64,000 nucleotides of DNA, from NCBI RefSeq assembly GCF_014643695.1, contig NZ_BMJY01000005.1, forward strand, positions 62,001-126,000, read 5' to 3'. The translations under genes were made by a program, and so were the position numbers. The notes under the pieces are model-generated. The model saw nothing but the letters and a program-made list of their open reading frames with translations, was not told the DNA's origin and ran no database searches. Positions within the stretch are counted from its first letter, which is position 1. Each line of letters starts with the position of its first letter. Origin of the DNA: Microbacterium album. Its GTDB lineage: Bacteria; Actinomycetota; Actinomycetes; Actinomycetales; Microbacteriaceae. Below, one piece after another: positions 7,992 through 16,703 of this stretch.

Positions 7992-9095
7992 TCACGCGAA
8001 CTCGATCACGGAGCGGGCCAGTGCGCCGTCGAGCAGGCGGTCGAACCCGTCGTTGACGTCCGCGAGCGGGATCCGGTTCGCCACGAGCGCGTCCAGGTAC
8101 AGCCGGCCCTGCAGGTACAGGTCGGCGTACTCGGGGATGTGCACGTGCGGAACCGTCGAGCCCATCGCGACGCCCCGGATGCCCTTCTGCTCGAAGAAGT
8201 GGCGGAAGGGGATCCCGAGGACGGCGTCGGGCCGCTGCACGCCCACGAGGTACGCGGTCCCGCCCTTGCGCAGGGCGTCCATCGCCTGCCCCACGGTGTC
8301 GGGGACGCCGATCACCTCGAACGCGTGGGAAACGCCGCCTCCCGTGATCTCCTTCACCGCGGCCACGACATCGACCTCATCGGCCTGCAGCGCCTCGGTC
8401 GCGCCGAGCTCGGTCGCCAGCGCGAGGGCCGCCGGGTTGCGGTCGACCGCGATGATGCGGCGCGCGCCCGCGAGACGCGCGCCCTGCACCACGTTCAACC
8501 CGACCCCGCCGCATCCGATGACCAGCACGGTGTCGCCCGGGCCCACGCGCGCGCTGTGGAGCGCCGCCCCGAGCCCCGTCGCGACGCCGCAGCCGAGGAG
8601 GCAGGCCACGTGGAAGGGCAGCTCGCGGGGCACGCGCACGACGAGGTTCTCGTGCATCACGGTATGGGTGGAGAAGCCGCCGATGCCGATGAACTGGGTG
8701 AGGGATCGCCCGTCCGCGCTGACACGGGGCTCCTCGTCGGCACGCCTCTGCGTCGCCGCGTGGTCGCTGCAGCGGAACGGCTCACCGATGCGGCAGCTTC
8801 GGCAGCGGCCGCAGTGGTTCACGGGGCACGCCACCACGTGATCGCCCGGCGACAGCGAGGTGACGGCGGAGCCGACGCGCTCGACGACGCCCGCGATCTC
8901 ATGCCCGAGGATCAGCGGCAGGGGGAAGCCGTTGTCGATGCGCGAGACCGTCAGGTCGCTGCGGCAGATCCCGCTGGCCTCGATGCGCACGAGCACCTCC
9001 TGGGGGGCGGGCTCGCTCCAGCGCACCTCCTCCAGCACGAGTCGCTCTCCCAGACCGTGCAGGACGGCGGCCGTCCCGCCGACGCCGGCGCTCAC
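7992..9095 (-). CDS. Zinc-dependent medium-chain alcohol dehydrogenase (cluster A, copy 2)
   Basis: The 367-residue product is a paralogue of the enzyme at 5822-6937 with the same architecture: Cys44 (GICRSD), His65-Glu66 (LGHE), Cys95/98/101/109 and the Rossmann motif GCGGVGLNVV. I placed the start at GTG 9095, which overlaps the stop of the monooxygenase gene by 4 nt (GTGA), so it is translationally coupled. Upstream in-frame starts would lie inside that gene. It is the last gene of the long cluster A operon. The substrate is unknown, probably an alcohol product of the pathway. Confidence 0.85.
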   Translation of the reverse strand: MSAGVGGTAAVLHGLGERLVLEEVRWSEPAPQEVLVRIEASGICRSDLTVSRIDNGFPLPLILGHEIAGVVERVGSAVTSLSPGDHVVACPVNHCGRCRSCRIGEPFRCSDHAATQRRADEEPRVSADGRSLTQFIGIGGFSTHTVMHENLVVRVPRELPFHVACLLGCGVATGLGAALHSARVGPGDTVLVIGCGGVGLNVVQGARLAGARRIIAVDRNPAALALATELGATEALQADEVDVVAAVKEITGGGVSHAFEVIGVPDTVGQAMDALRKGGTAYLVGVQRPDAVLGIPFRHFFEQKGIRGVAMGSTVPHVHIPEYADLYLQGRLYLDALVANRIPLADVNDGFDRLLDGALARSVIEFA

Positions 9096-10414
9096 ACCCG
9101 CTCCAGCACGGACGCGGGCTGGTCGAGGCCGAGGTGCTCGCGCAGCGTCGTGCCCTCGTAGTCCTCGCGGAAGTAGCCGCGCTCCTGCAGCTCGGGGACG
9201 AGCTTGCGGCACATCGTCTCCATGCCACCGGGCATGTGCGGCGCGTTGATGTTGAATCCGTCACACGCGGCCCCGTTGAACCACGTGATCATGTGCTCGG
9301 CCACCTCGCTCGCGGTCCCGATGAACCAGCCGTGGCCCGTGCCGCGAGCGGATTCCACGATGAGCTCGCGGATCGTCATGCGCTCCTCCAGCGCCTTGCG
9401 CATGAAGATCTTGGACCGGCTCGTCGCCAGCTTCTCCGGGAATCGCTCGGCCGGCACGCGGTCGTCCAGCTCGAGGCCCGTGAGGTCGAGCTTGTGGTCG
9501 GCTTCGAGCTGGATGCGCCCGTAGTCCATGTCGATCTGGCTCGCGAGCAGCTCGGCGAGCTCCTCCGCCTCGGCATGCGTGTCCCCGATGATCGGCACGA
9601 GGCCCGGCAGGATCTTCACCTGGGCGGGGTTGCGTCCCTTCGACGCGACGATCTCCTTGTACTCGCGGTAGTACTCCTGGGCGCGCGCCAGGTCCGGCTG
9701 CGCCGTGTAGATGCAGTCGGCGAACGACGAGCCGAGGTCGATACCGGGACCGGAGGACCCCGCCTGCACGAGGATCGGCCGGCCCTGCACGGACGGTCGC
9801 ATGTTGAGGGGACCCTGCACCGTGAAGAACTCGCCCTGGTGGTCGATCCGGTGCAGCTTCGAGGCATCGGCCCAGCGCCCCGTGGCTCGGTCGGCGATGA
9901 CCGCGTCGCGCTCCCAGCTGTCCCAGAGCTTCGTGACCACCTCGAGGTACTCCTGCGCGCGGCGGTAGCGGTCCACGGGATCCGGCATCTCCGGCAGCCC
10001 GAAGTTCTGGTTCCCGCGCGAGCTCGTCACGATGTTCCACCCCGCGCGTCCGCCGCTCATGTGATCCACGCCGAGGATCTGCCGTGCGAGGTTGTACGGC
10101 TCGGAGAACGTCGTCGACACCGTCCCGATGAGCCCGATCCGGCTCGTCCGGGCGGCCAGCGCCGACAGCACGCTGATGGGCTCGTAGAGGCCGTTCATCT
10201 TCACGTCTCCCCGCAGGAGCGTGTCGGCCGTGACGATGTCTCCGAAGAAGACCGCGTCGAGCTTCGCCTCCTCCGCGAGCAGGGTCATGTCGGCGACGAA
10301 GTCGAGGAAGCCCAGCTCCTCGACCCGGCTGCCCTCGAGCCGCCAGCTGTCCTTGTGATAGCCGGCGGGAAGCATGAAGGTGGTCAGATTCATCTTTTCG
10401 GGTCGACGGTCCAC
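9092..10414 (-). CDS. NtaA/SnaA/DszA-type flavin-dependent monooxygenase (bacterial luciferase-like)
   Basis: The 440-residue length is typical of the NtaA/DszA group of two-component FMNH2-dependent monooxygenases. Family marks are LDAVFFGD, YEPISVLSALAARTSRIGL, SEPYNLARQILGVDHMSGGR and GWNIVTS, with GHGWFIGTASEVAEHM near the C-terminus. Known relatives attack nitrilotriacetate, EDTA, dibenzothiophene sulfone and pristinamycin precursors, so C-N or C-S bond cleavage is plausible. Reduced flavin would come from the reductase at 15544-16680. The start is GTG 10414 with GAGGAG 6 nt upstream; ATG 10393 is an alternative. It sits between the importer ATPase gene and a coupled alcohol dehydrogenase. 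Confidence 0.88.
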   Translation of the reverse strand: MDRRPEKMNLTTFMLPAGYHKDSWRLEGSRVEELGFLDFVADMTLLAEEAKLDAVFFGDIVTADTLLRGDVKMNGLYEPISVLSALAARTSRIGLIGTVSTTFSEPYNLARQILGVDHMSGGRAGWNIVTSSRGNQNFGLPEMPDPVDRYRRAQEYLEVVTKLWDSWERDAVIADRATGRWADASKLHRIDHQGEFFTVQGPLNMRPSVQGRPILVQAGSSGPGIDLGSSFADCIYTAQPDLARAQEYYREYKEIVASKGRNPAQVKILPGLVPIIGDTHAEAEELAELLASQIDMDYGRIQLEADHKLDLTGLELDDRVPAERFPEKLATSRSKIFMRKALEERMTIRELIVESARGTGHGWFIGTASEVAEHMITWFNGAACDGFNINAPHMPGGMETMCRKLVPELQERGYFREDYEGTTLREHLGLDQPASVLERV

Positions 10415-10466
10415 GTCATCTCCTCGTTTTCTGTCGGGTGGGGCCTGGGGCGTCCGGGGGCGGCGC

Positions 10467-11279
10467 TCAGTGGCCGAGCAGGCCCAGGATCTTGGTGCGC
10501 GCCTCGCCGAAGCGCGGGTCGGCCTTCGTCGCCGCCTGGTCGCGGTGGTCCCCGAAGTCGGTGTCGAGCACGTCGACCACTCCCGCCGGCTTGCCGGCCA
10601 GCACGACGACCCGGTCGGACAGGTACAGGGCCTCGTCGATGTCGTGCGTGACGAGGATGACCGTCAGGCCGAGGTCTCGGTGAAGGTCGGCGACGAGGTC
10701 CTCGAGGTTGAAGCGCGTCTGCGCGTCGACCGATGCGAACGGCTCGTCCATCAGCAGGATCTTCGCCTCGTACGCCAGACCCCGCGCGATCGCGACGCGC
10801 TGCTGCATGCCGCCTGACATCTCCCACGGGTACTTGTGGCCCTGCCCCGCGAGACCGACGCTCGCGAGCGCCTCCTCCGCGCGCCGACGGCGCTCGCGCT
10901 TGTCGAACCTCCCCTCGAGGGGGAAGGCGACGTTGTCGATCGTCGTCATCCAGGGCAGGAGCGACCGGCTGTAGTCCTGGAAGATCACTCCGACCGCGGG
11001 ATGCGGCTGCGCCAGCAGCTCTCCCCGGACGAGCACGCGCCCCTCGCTGGGCGTGATCAGTCCCGACAGGCACCGCAGGAGGGTGGTCTTGCCCACCCCG
11101 GACGGGCCGACGATCGAGATGAACTCGCCCTCCGCGACGGCGAGGGACAGTCCCTCGAGCACGCGGTTCAGCGACGCGCCCTCGCCGAACCGCATCGAGA
11201 GGTCCTCGACGCGCAGTGCGGGGGCGGGTTCGCCGGATGGCCCTGCGGCCGGGGGCGCCATCATTGTCTCTGCGTTCAT
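10467..11279 (-). CDS. ABC importer ATPase, SsuB/TauB type
   Basis: The product is 270 residues with Walker A (GPSGVGKTT, about 58-66), a Q-loop (FQDYSRSLLPW), the signature MSGGMQQR, Walker B ILLMDEP and an H-loop histidine in LVTHD. The spacing DNVAFPLEG is typical of nitrate/sulfonate/taurine importers. It overlaps the upstream permease stop (ATGA at 11276-11279), and energises uptake together with the two permeases and the lipoprotein encoded upstream. Confidence 0.9.
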   Translation of the reverse strand: MNAETMMAPPAAGPSGEPAPALRVEDLSMRFGEGASLNRVLEGLSLAVAEGEFISIVGPSGVGKTTLLRCLSGLITPSEGRVLVRGELLAQPHPAVGVIFQDYSRSLLPWMTTIDNVAFPLEGRFDKRERRRRAEEALASVGLAGQGHKYPWEMSGGMQQRVAIARGLAYEAKILLMDEPFASVDAQTRFNLEDLVADLHRDLGLTVILVTHDIDEALYLSDRVVVLAGKPAGVVDVLDTDFGDHRDQAATKADPRFGEARTKILGLLGH

Positions 11280-12043
11280 TTGGCCATCGCTCCTGACGTG
11301 AAGTACCAGCGCAGCGGAATGCGCTCGATGCGGAAGAAGAGAAGCGCGATCGCGTAGCCGACCACGCCGACGAGCACGGCGCCCGCCCAGGTCTGCGCCA
11401 GCTGGAAGGTGCTGGACGAGTTGAGGATGTAGAACCCGACGCCGCGGTTGGCGGCGTAGAGCTCGCTGACGACCATCACCGTGATGCCGATCGGCAGGGC
11501 GACACGGATCCCGGCGAAGATCTGGGGCATGGCGCCGGGGAGCACCACGCGCCGGAAGTAGCGCGCCGGCGAGATGCGGTACACCTTGCCGAACCGCCGG
11601 ATGGTCGGCTCGATCCCGCGCACGCCGTCGATCGTGTTGAGCAGGATCGGGAACACGCACGCGAAGGCGATCGTGTAGATCTTCGGTCCGGCGCCGAGCC
11701 CGAACGTCCCGACGATGAGCGGCACGATCGCCGCCTGGGGCACGGACCGCGCGAAGTCGACGAACGGGGCGAGCGCCTCGCGCAGCCACCGGATCTCGCC
11801 GATCAGCAGGCCCGCTCCGATCCCGATCACCAGCGCGAACAGCAGCCCGAGCGCCAGGTTCGTGAGGCTGAAGGCGAGGTACCCGAGCAGCAGGCCGTTC
11901 GCCAGATCGCGCCACAGCGTCTCGAGGATGACCGACAGCGGGGGGAAGAAGACGTTGGTGCTGCCGGCGGAGGCGAACCACCACAGCAGGACCAGCGCGA
12001 TCACCAGCCACGTCTTCTCCACGGCTTTCCTGAGGATGTCCAT
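11276..12043 (-). CDS. ABC importer permease, SsuC type (second)
   Basis: The 255-residue inner-membrane protein has about six transmembrane helices and a binding-protein-dependent transport (BPD_transp_1) domain, with the EAA-type loop near YRISPARYFRRVVLPGAMPQIFAG. The start ATG 12043 lies 2 nt after the preceding permease stop. Two different permeases side by side imply a heterodimeric channel, while many SsuC systems use a homodimer. Confidence 0.88.
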   Translation of the reverse strand: MDILRKAVEKTWLVIALVLLWWFASAGSTNVFFPPLSVILETLWRDLANGLLLGYLAFSLTNLALGLLFALVIGIGAGLLIGEIRWLREALAPFVDFARSVPQAAIVPLIVGTFGLGAGPKIYTIAFACVFPILLNTIDGVRGIEPTIRRFGKVYRISPARYFRRVVLPGAMPQIFAGIRVALPIGITVMVVSELYAANRGVGFYILNSSSTFQLAQTWAGAVLVGVVGYAIALLFFRIERIPLRWYFTSGAMAK

Positions 12044-12045
12044 CC

Positions 12046-12855
12046 CTACGCCTCCTGCCTGTTCCACCTGAGGGTCTTCTTCTCGACCGCGGCGATGGCC
12101 GAGTTCAGACCCCAGCCGACGAGACCGGCGAACGCGATGTACGCGAAGGCCACGTCCCAGCGCGACGCCTCCTGCGCCATCGTGATCTGCCGCCCCAGCC
12201 CCGGGGTCTGGCTCAGCACCCCGACGCCCACGGCGACGAGGATCGCCATGGACGCCGCGATGCGCAGCCCCGTCGAGATCAGCGGCATCGCCGCCGGGAG
12301 CGTGACCTTGCGGAAGCGGCGCAGCGGCGCGATCCGGAACACGCGCGCGGTGTCGACGACCGCCTGGTCCTGCCGGCGGCTGCCCGCGATCGACTGGATG
12401 AGGATGGGCCAGAGGCACGACAGCACCACCATCAGGATCTCCATCCGCCAGTTGACGCCGATCACGAGCACCACCACCGGCATCAGGGCGAGCATCGGGA
12501 ACGCGCGGCCGAACTCCACGAGCACCTCGGCCGACCGGCTGAGGAACCCGCTCACCCCGATCGCGAGGCCGAGGACGACCCCGAGGACAGCCGCGATCGT
12601 CCAGCCCGCGAACGCGGCGAACAGCGTCTGGCCGAGCGCCGTCCAGAACGTCCCCGAGGACACCACGGAGACCAGGGCGGCGACGACCGCCGAGACGTCG
12701 GGGGCCACCTGCGGAAGCACACCGGCGACGAACAGCAGCTGCCAGGTGCCCGCGAGCACGGCGAGCACTCCGATCCGGCTCAGCACGAGCCGGGCCTGGT
12801 GCGAGAGCACGCGGCGCCCGCGGGGCTGGACGATCGGGATCGTGAACGTCGACAT
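12046..12855 (-). CDS. ABC importer permease, SsuC type (first)
   Basis: The 269-residue inner-membrane protein has about six helices and a BPD_transp_1 domain. The EAA-type loop is FRIAPLRRFRKVTLPAAMPLISTG. It pairs with the permease encoded immediately downstream. It follows the substrate-binding lipoprotein gene by 39 nt. Confidence 0.88.
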   Translation of the reverse strand: MSTFTIPIVQPRGRRVLSHQARLVLSRIGVLAVLAGTWQLLFVAGVLPQVAPDVSAVVAALVSVVSSGTFWTALGQTLFAAFAGWTIAAVLGVVLGLAIGVSGFLSRSAEVLVEFGRAFPMLALMPVVVLVIGVNWRMEILMVVLSCLWPILIQSIAGSRRQDQAVVDTARVFRIAPLRRFRKVTLPAAMPLISTGLRIAASMAILVAVGVGVLSQTPGLGRQITMAQEASRWDVAFAYIAFAGLVGWGLNSAIAAVEKKTLRWNRQEA

Positions 12856-12894
12856 CTCACGACCGCCCGGGGGTCGGGCTCGTGTGCGAGGCGT

Positions 12895-13905
12895 TCATCG
12901 GCGCGGCGCCTCGCTCCACAGCAGGTCGTCGATCGTCACCGCGGTGTCGATGATGCCGTACTCCACGAACGCGTCCGCCTGCACCTTCGCCTGCTCCTCG
13001 TCGATGGCGACCGAGATCGGGATCAGCGAGTCGGCACTCAGGCTCTCCCGGTCGACCTCGGAGATCTCGGCGGTGATGTCGAGGACCGCCTCGGCGTTCG
13101 CGTCGTCCTCGTAGAAGGCCTGCGCCTTCTCCATGGCCCGGATGAACGCCTTCGCGGTGTCGGCGTTCGCGCCCACCCACTCGCGCGTGACGGTCCACAC
13201 CGTGATCGGCGAGCCCGCGAGGTACTCGGTCGAGGGCGTCGAGACCAGCGAGACGCCGTCGCGGGCGCCGATCTGCTCGAAGAACGGCGAGGAGGCGAGC
13301 ACCGCGTCCACGGTGCCCTCCAGCAGCGCGGTCTCCATGCCCGCCGACGCGAGCTCCACCCGCTCGATCGACATGGGATCGATGCCGTGGTCCTCCGCGG
13401 CGAGGAACATGCCGATCTCGGAGCCGGTGTTCAGCCCCTGGATGCCGACCGTGCGGCCGGCGAGGTCTGCGGGCGACTCGATGCCGCTCGACTCCAGCGC
13501 GAGGATGCCCGAGGTCGCGTACTCCGCGCTCGTGTAGCCGTTTCCGGCGATCGCGGTGACGGGGACGCCGCGGGCGTTGGACGTGACGAGCGTGCCGAGC
13601 GAGCCCGTCGTGATCTGGACCTCGCCGCTGACGACGCGCGCGATGTTCGACGTCGGGTCGGCGCCGCGGATGATCTCGACGTCGAGCCCCTCCTCCTCGA
13701 AGAAGCCCTCGCGGTCGGCGATATAGGTCGGCTCGAAGTGGATGGGCGCCACGACCACCGAGATGGGCGTCAGCTCGGCGGAGCCGCCGCCCGGCTCTCC
13801 GGCGCCGGAAGGCTCGGTCGCTCCGAGCGGGTCGCCACCGCAGCCCGACAGGGCGAGGGTGACTGCTGCGAGGGGCACCAGGGCCCCGATCATGCGCTTG
13901 TTCAT
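12895..13905 (-). CDS. SsuA/NMT1-like substrate-binding lipoprotein
   Basis: The 336-residue protein has a signal peptide and lipobox LSGC (Cys22). The mature domain is of the NMT1/SsuA class (PIHFEPTYIADREGFFEEEGLDVEII), which binds nitrate, sulfonates, taurine, thiamine precursors or aromatic acids. The ligand cannot be told from sequence. Its position in an operon with a flavin monooxygenase suggests a sulfonate, amine or heterocyclic substrate, which is inference. Confidence 0.88.
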   Translation of the reverse strand: MNKRMIGALVPLAAVTLALSGCGGDPLGATEPSGAGEPGGGSAELTPISVVVAPIHFEPTYIADREGFFEEEGLDVEIIRGADPTSNIARVVSGEVQITTGSLGTLVTSNARGVPVTAIAGNGYTSAEYATSGILALESSGIESPADLAGRTVGIQGLNTGSEIGMFLAAEDHGIDPMSIERVELASAGMETALLEGTVDAVLASSPFFEQIGARDGVSLVSTPSTEYLAGSPITVWTVTREWVGANADTAKAFIRAMEKAQAFYEDDANAEAVLDITAEISEVDRESLSADSLIPISVAIDEEQAKVQADAFVEYGIIDTAVTIDDLLWSEAPRR

Positions 13906-14028
13906 GACTACCTCCTCGTAGTGCTCGCACGGATGTGCGGGGGGTCGCTGAGTCGGGGGTGTGTCGGCGAGGGGCCCAGCGATCCCGCTGCCGATGTCCT
14001 GCTCCGCCGCGGTGCGGCGGTCTTGTTC

Positions 14029-14051
14029 ACTCCGCCGCGGCGCGGCGGAGT
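14029..14051 (-). terminator. Hairpin after the aldehyde dehydrogenase gene
   Basis: ACTCCGCCGC (14029-14038) and GCGGCGGAGT (14042-14051) form a perfect 10-bp stem with a 3-nt loop, 2 nt past the aldehyde dehydrogenase stop. A second short hairpin (CCGCCGC/GCGGCGG, 14004-14020) follows. It may end or attenuate transcription before the importer genes. Confidence 0.5.
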
Positions 14052-14053
14052 CG

Positions 14054-15547
14054 TCACGAAAGGTCGATCACCACCGACTTCAGCTCGGTGAACTGCTCGA
14101 CGCCTTCGATGCCGTTCTCCCGGCCGACGCCGGACCATTTCACGCCGCCGAAGGGGACGGCCGGGTCGATGCCGACGGCGCTGTTGAGGCGCACGGTGCC
14201 GGTCTCGAGGCCTCGCGCGAGGCGCAGGGCGCGGCTCATGTCGCGCGTCCACACGGAGGCCGAGAGCCCGTACTCCGTGTCGTTCGCGCGCCGCAGGAGC
14301 TCGTCGATCGAGTCGTCGTCGCCGAAGGTCTGCACGGCCAGGACCGGGCCGAAGATCTCCTCGCGCACCATCCGCATGTCGGGGCGCACCCCGGTCAGCA
14401 CGGTCGGCTTGACGAAGTACCCCGGTCCGCCGGGGTCGCCGCCGCACACGAGCGTCGCGCCGTCCTCCACGCCGGACCGGATGTAGCCGAGCACCCGCTC
14501 CTTCTGCGCCTGCGAGATCAGCGGCCCGAGGTCCGATTCCGGGTCGTCCCCGGCGCCCAGACGCAGCCGCTCGGCGACCGCGCGGATGCCTGCCACGACC
14601 TCGTCATGGATGCTCTCGTGCACGAAGAGGCGCGAACCCGCCGCGCACACCTGGCCGGTGTTGCCGAAGATGCCCATCGCGACCGCCGGCACCGCGCGCG
14701 CGAGGTCCGCGTCGGGGAAGACGAGGACGGGGGACTTGCCGCCCAGCTCGAGCGAGAACCGCTTCATCGCGGCCGCGCAGTCGCGGCCGATCTCCGCCCC
14801 GACGCGCGTCGACCCCGTGAAGGCGATCTTCGCGACGAGGGGATGGCGCACGAGCGCGGCCCCCGCCTCGGGACCGAGCCCGGGCACCACGTTCAGCACC
14901 CCGGGCGGAATGCCCGCCTCGAGCGCGAGCTCCCCCAGGCGCAGTGCCGTGACGGGCGTCAGCTCCGAGGGCTTGAGGACGACGGTGCATCCGGCGGCGA
15001 GCGCGGCGGTCGCCTTGTTGACGGCCATGGGCAGAGGCGCGTTCCACGGGACGATCGCTCCGACGACGCCGATGGGCTGACGCAGGGTCATCGCCTGCCA
15101 CTGCCCGGGGCGCGACATGTCGCGGGTCTCGCCGTTCAGGCGCGTCGCCCAGCCCGCGTTCGCGACGGCACTCTCGGCCGCGTGCGCGACGTCGAACGCG
15201 CGCGCCTGCGCCAGGGGCTTGCCGCCGTTGCGCGACTCGAGCAGCGCGAGCTCCTCCGCGTCGCGCTCGATGAGCTCGCCGAGCCGGTGGATGCGACGAC
15301 CGCGGTCGGCCGGGCTCAGCGCTGTCCAGACGGCACGCGCGGCATGCGCGGCGCGAACGGCATCGTCGACGTCCGCCGCCGACGCCATCTCCGCCAGCGC
15401 GAAGACCTCACCGGTGGCCGGATCGATCAACTCGCGCGTGCCGCCCCGGCCGGGCACGCGTCGCCCGTCCACGAGCGGGCGCAGCGGCTCCGCGAGGTAC
15501 TGGCTCACCCGGATGTCGACATCGGGTCCTGCTGCTGTCGTCGTCAT
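14054..15547 (-). CDS. NAD(P)-dependent aldehyde dehydrogenase (cluster A)
   Basis: The 497-residue protein has all class marks: IVPWNAPLPMAVNKATAALA, KPSELTPVTAL, the FTGSTRVG cofactor motif, the glutamate in LELGGKSP, and the nucleophilic cysteine in NTGQVCAAGSR. It should oxidise an aldehyde to an acid, probably one formed by the alcohol dehydrogenases or monooxygenase in this operon. Its ATG overlaps the upstream stop (ATGA at 15544-15547). Confidence 0.92.
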   Translation of the reverse strand: MTTTAAGPDVDIRVSQYLAEPLRPLVDGRRVPGRGGTRELIDPATGEVFALAEMASAADVDDAVRAAHAARAVWTALSPADRGRRIHRLGELIERDAEELALLESRNGGKPLAQARAFDVAHAAESAVANAGWATRLNGETRDMSRPGQWQAMTLRQPIGVVGAIVPWNAPLPMAVNKATAALAAGCTVVLKPSELTPVTALRLGELALEAGIPPGVLNVVPGLGPEAGAALVRHPLVAKIAFTGSTRVGAEIGRDCAAAMKRFSLELGGKSPVLVFPDADLARAVPAVAMGIFGNTGQVCAAGSRLFVHESIHDEVVAGIRAVAERLRLGAGDDPESDLGPLISQAQKERVLGYIRSGVEDGATLVCGGDPGGPGYFVKPTVLTGVRPDMRMVREEIFGPVLAVQTFGDDDSIDELLRRANDTEYGLSASVWTRDMSRALRLARGLETGTVRLNSAVGIDPAVPFGGVKWSGVGRENGIEGVEQFTELKSVVIDLS

Positions 15548-16680
15548 ACCTCTCCCCCGCTCTTCTCGATCAGCTCCCGGGCGATCCGCTTGGTCACTGC
15601 GGCGTGCTGCTGCACGGCCCGGCAGGCGGCCCCGGCGTCGCGGGCCTCGAGCGCCTCGACGAGCGCCCGCTGCGGGCCGTCGTCGAACAGCTCGCTCCAC
15701 GAGTGCGGCGGCACGGTCGCGTTCCAGACCGCGCCGAGTCCCATCCGGTGGAAGGCCCGGGTCAGCTCCGCCGATCCCGCCATACTCGTGATGCGCGCCT
15801 GCAGACGCGCGTTCAGGTCGAGGAACTCGCCCATCGCGCCGTCGCGGCCGCGCAGCGCCTGCATCCGGTCGAAGAGCTCCCGGATCCCGCGGATCGTCTC
15901 CGCGTCCGCGTCGCGCAGACGGGTCATGAGCACGCCGCACTCGATCGTGGCCCTGCCCTCGATGCAGGCGCTCATGAGCTCGGCGGTGATCGGCAGCGGG
16001 GTGAGCGCCTCCCCCGGGCCGGCGGCAACGAGCCGATCCAGCGCGAGGTTCGCGATGGCGCGTGCGAGCAGGGCCGGCTCGAGCCCGAGCTCCTCCTCGA
16101 GCCGCTCGAACGGGACGGGCGTGCCGCGCAGCTCGCGGTGTTCGAGGAGCCAGGTGCGCACGGCGCCGTAGGCCGCGTCCTCGGCGGCGGAGTGGAATGC
16201 GCCGAACGCGCCCCGGTAGTACGCCAGGGGCTCCGCGTGGGCCGCGCGAGCCTCGACGACCCGGCCCATGAAGACCGTGTGCGTCCCCCCGACCGCCTCC
16301 TCGTCGGTCACGCACACCAGTCGTGCGAGCGCTCCGCGCAGGGTGGGCACGCCGCGGATCTCCTCGACGTCGACGCCCTCGAACTTGGCATCCGACCTGC
16401 GCGCGAAGCGGCGCGCCTCGGCGTCCTGATCGGCGCTGAGCACGTTGATCGCGAAGCTGCGCGCCGCCTTGACCTTGTCGTGCGTCTGGCTCGTGCGGTT
16501 GAGGCACACGAGCATCATGGGCGGCTCCATGGACAGCGAACTGACCGCGGACACCGTCGTGCCGTAGGGCACGCCCTCGAGGCTCGTCGTGACGACCGCG
16601 ACGCCGCTGGCGAAGTGGCCGACGACGAATCGGAACGTCTCCTGATCGACGGCGGGGGCCGTCTGAAGCTCTGTCAGCAT
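15544..16680 (-). CDS. Flavin reductase fused to a GntR/FCD-like regulatory half
   Basis: The product is 378 residues, about twice a normal flavin reductase. Residues 1-165 are a flavin_reduct (FMN-binding split barrel) domain (FASGVAVVTT, GTTVSAVSSLSMEPPMMLVCL, SFAINVLSADQ, GALARLVC). Residues about 170-225 look like a winged helix (AVRTWLLEH; PFERLEEELGLEPALLARAI). Residues about 230-375 resemble an all-helical FCD ligand domain. Two expected FCD metal ligands seem replaced (DLNAR for the usual D-x-x-x-H, PQRAL for H-R-A-I), while His359 is kept. The domain calls are mine by eye. The first part should supply FMNH2 to the monooxygenase at 9092; the second may bind DNA or a pathway ligand. 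It overlaps the next gene by 4 nt. Confidence 0.78.
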   Translation of the reverse strand: MLTELQTAPAVDQETFRFVVGHFASGVAVVTTSLEGVPYGTTVSAVSSLSMEPPMMLVCLNRTSQTHDKVKAARSFAINVLSADQDAEARRFARRSDAKFEGVDVEEIRGVPTLRGALARLVCVTDEEAVGGTHTVFMGRVVEARAAHAEPLAYYRGAFGAFHSAAEDAAYGAVRTWLLEHRELRGTPVPFERLEEELGLEPALLARAIANLALDRLVAAGPGEALTPLPITAELMSACIEGRATIECGVLMTRLRDADAETIRGIRELFDRMQALRGRDGAMGEFLDLNARLQARITSMAGSAELTRAFHRMGLGAVWNATVPPHSWSELFDDGPQRALVEALEARDAGAACRAVQQHAAVTKRIARELIEKSGGEV

Positions 16681-16703
16681 CTCCTGTTCCTCTCCGCTCG
16701 GGT

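Noticed and set aside
10389..10418. Nine-codon ORF (ATG 10418) overlapping the monooxygenase start
   Set aside because: It shares the GAGGAG region with GTG 10414 and has no support beyond a chance ATG; I treat the GTG as the real start.
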